In this document: one piece after another, positions 5,921 to 6,132 of the stretch
Layout: every line of letters begins with the position of its first letter
Position numbering within the stretch: the first letter of the stretch is position 1
Source: an uncultured Eubacteriales bacterium
GTDB taxonomy: Bacteria > Bacillota_A > Clostridia > Christensenellales > Aristaeellaceae
Direction: 5' to 3'
Length of the DNA stretch: 6,132 bases
Assembly: GCA_900321945.1 (NCBI GenBank)
Contig: ONXY01000182.1
Location: 1 to 6,132 of the forward strand
Position numbers and translations under genes: made by a program
The notes under the pieces: generated by a model
Seen by the model: the letters and a program-made list of their open reading frames with translations, nothing else
The model's database searches: none
Told to the model about the DNA's origin: nothing

Positions 5921-5949
5921 TTGCCAAAGATTCCGCCGGAGAATATAAT
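5921..5949 (+). promoter_or_regulatory. Sigma-A promoter for the gene starting at 6067
   Basis: TTGCCA (5921-5926, 5 of 6 matches) and a perfect TATAAT (5944-5949) are separated by 17 bp, the best promoter in the window. Transcription should start near 5956, leaving a leader of about 110 nt. That leader holds the palindrome GCGGGCCCGC (5981-5990) and the small hairpin AAAGC/GCTTT (5991-6006). Confidence 0.8.
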
Positions 5950-6066
5950 GTATCCTGTTTCGGCATGCGCGGAAAAAGCGGCGGGCCCGCAAAGCGGAAA
6001 GGCTTTGAGGCATACAGGACGGAATCGTTCAGCCGGAAGCGGAAAGAAAGGCCGGAGGGAAATGGT

Positions 6067-6132
6067 ATGAGTCTGAAGTTTTCGGATGACGCGTCCGGGT
6101 TTGTACTTCTTACCGACGTCGTTCCCGACGTC
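6067..6132 (+). CDS. Start of a probable M15-family D-Ala-D-Ala dipeptidase (VanX-like), truncated by the window
   Basis: Only 22 codons are visible. ATG 6067 is preceded by GGAGGG (6054-6059) with 7 nt spacing and by a strong promoter, so a real gene starts here. The segment GFVLLTDVVPDV (11-22) resembles the N-terminus of clostridial peptidase M15D/VanX-like dipeptidases as I remember them, where such a strand precedes an IRYYSTYNF-type motif. The zinc ligands and catalytic residues would lie beyond the window, so the assignment rests on a short similarity. If correct, the enzyme would hydrolyse D-Ala-D-Ala in cell-wall recycling or nutrition; no vanH or vanA-like neighbour is visible, so there is no reason to infer vancomycin resistance. 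Confidence 0.5.
   Translation, partial: MSLKFSDDASGFVLLTDVVPDV

Noticed and set aside
4695..5948. Rightward 417-codon open frame antisense to the cysteine desulfidase gene
   Set aside because: It is an arginine/proline/histidine-rich shadow of a gene with intact family motifs and has no supporting ribosome binding site.
5715..5966. 84-residue N-terminal extension of the cysteine desulfidase frame
   Set aside because: The extension is low-complexity, overlaps the rightward promoter at 5921-5949, and makes the protein longer than the family. ATG 5714 has a well-placed ribosome binding site.

Overview
The window looks like ordinary chromosomal DNA from a GC-rich, low-abundance-type member of the Clostridia, such as a gut or rumen anaerobe. 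The evidence is strong G-rich Shine-Dalgarno sites about 7-8 nt before ATG starts, near-consensus sigma-A promoters in an otherwise GC-rich background, and protein families typical of that group: a cytoplasmic GH51 enzyme, a long-form PRPP synthase, and a CyuA/UPF0597 cysteine desulfidase. The species cannot be named from the sequence. No phage, insertion sequence, CRISPR array, tRNA or rRNA is visible.

Layout from left to right. Positions 3-257 (+) hold the last 84 codons of an unrecognised gene. Positions 258-552 are a spacer that ends in a strong intrinsic terminator serving the leftward gene. Positions 553-2052 (-) encode a GH51 alpha-L-arabinofuranosidase-like glycosidase. Positions 2053-2425 are a divergent regulatory region with one promoter in each direction, a striking inverted repeat over the leftward promoter, and a long, structured leader for the rightward gene. 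Positions 2426-3541 (+) encode ribose-phosphate pyrophosphokinase (prs), and 3595-4401 (+) an RmlD-like extended SDR; these two are probably co-transcribed through a 53-bp spacer containing two hairpins. Positions 4422-5714 (-) encode an L-cysteine desulfidase family protein, convergent with the SDR across only 20 bp. Positions 5715-6066 are intergenic and include a good rightward promoter. At 6067 a gene begins that runs off the window and probably encodes a VanX-like D-Ala-D-Ala dipeptidase.

How the genes fit together. They do not form one obvious pathway. The GH51 enzyme would release pentose (arabinose) from imported hemicellulose oligosaccharides inside the cell. Pentose catabolism feeds ribose-5-phosphate, the substrate of the divergently transcribed PRPP synthase, so the shared intergenic region could link pentose supply and nucleotide synthesis, but this is inference. 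The cysteine desulfidase degrades cysteine to pyruvate, sulfide and ammonia and stands alone. I found no convincing undescribed multi-gene system. The items most worth a second look are the inverted repeat over the GH51 promoter, the altered substrate-contact residues in the GH51 enzyme, and the folded prs leader.
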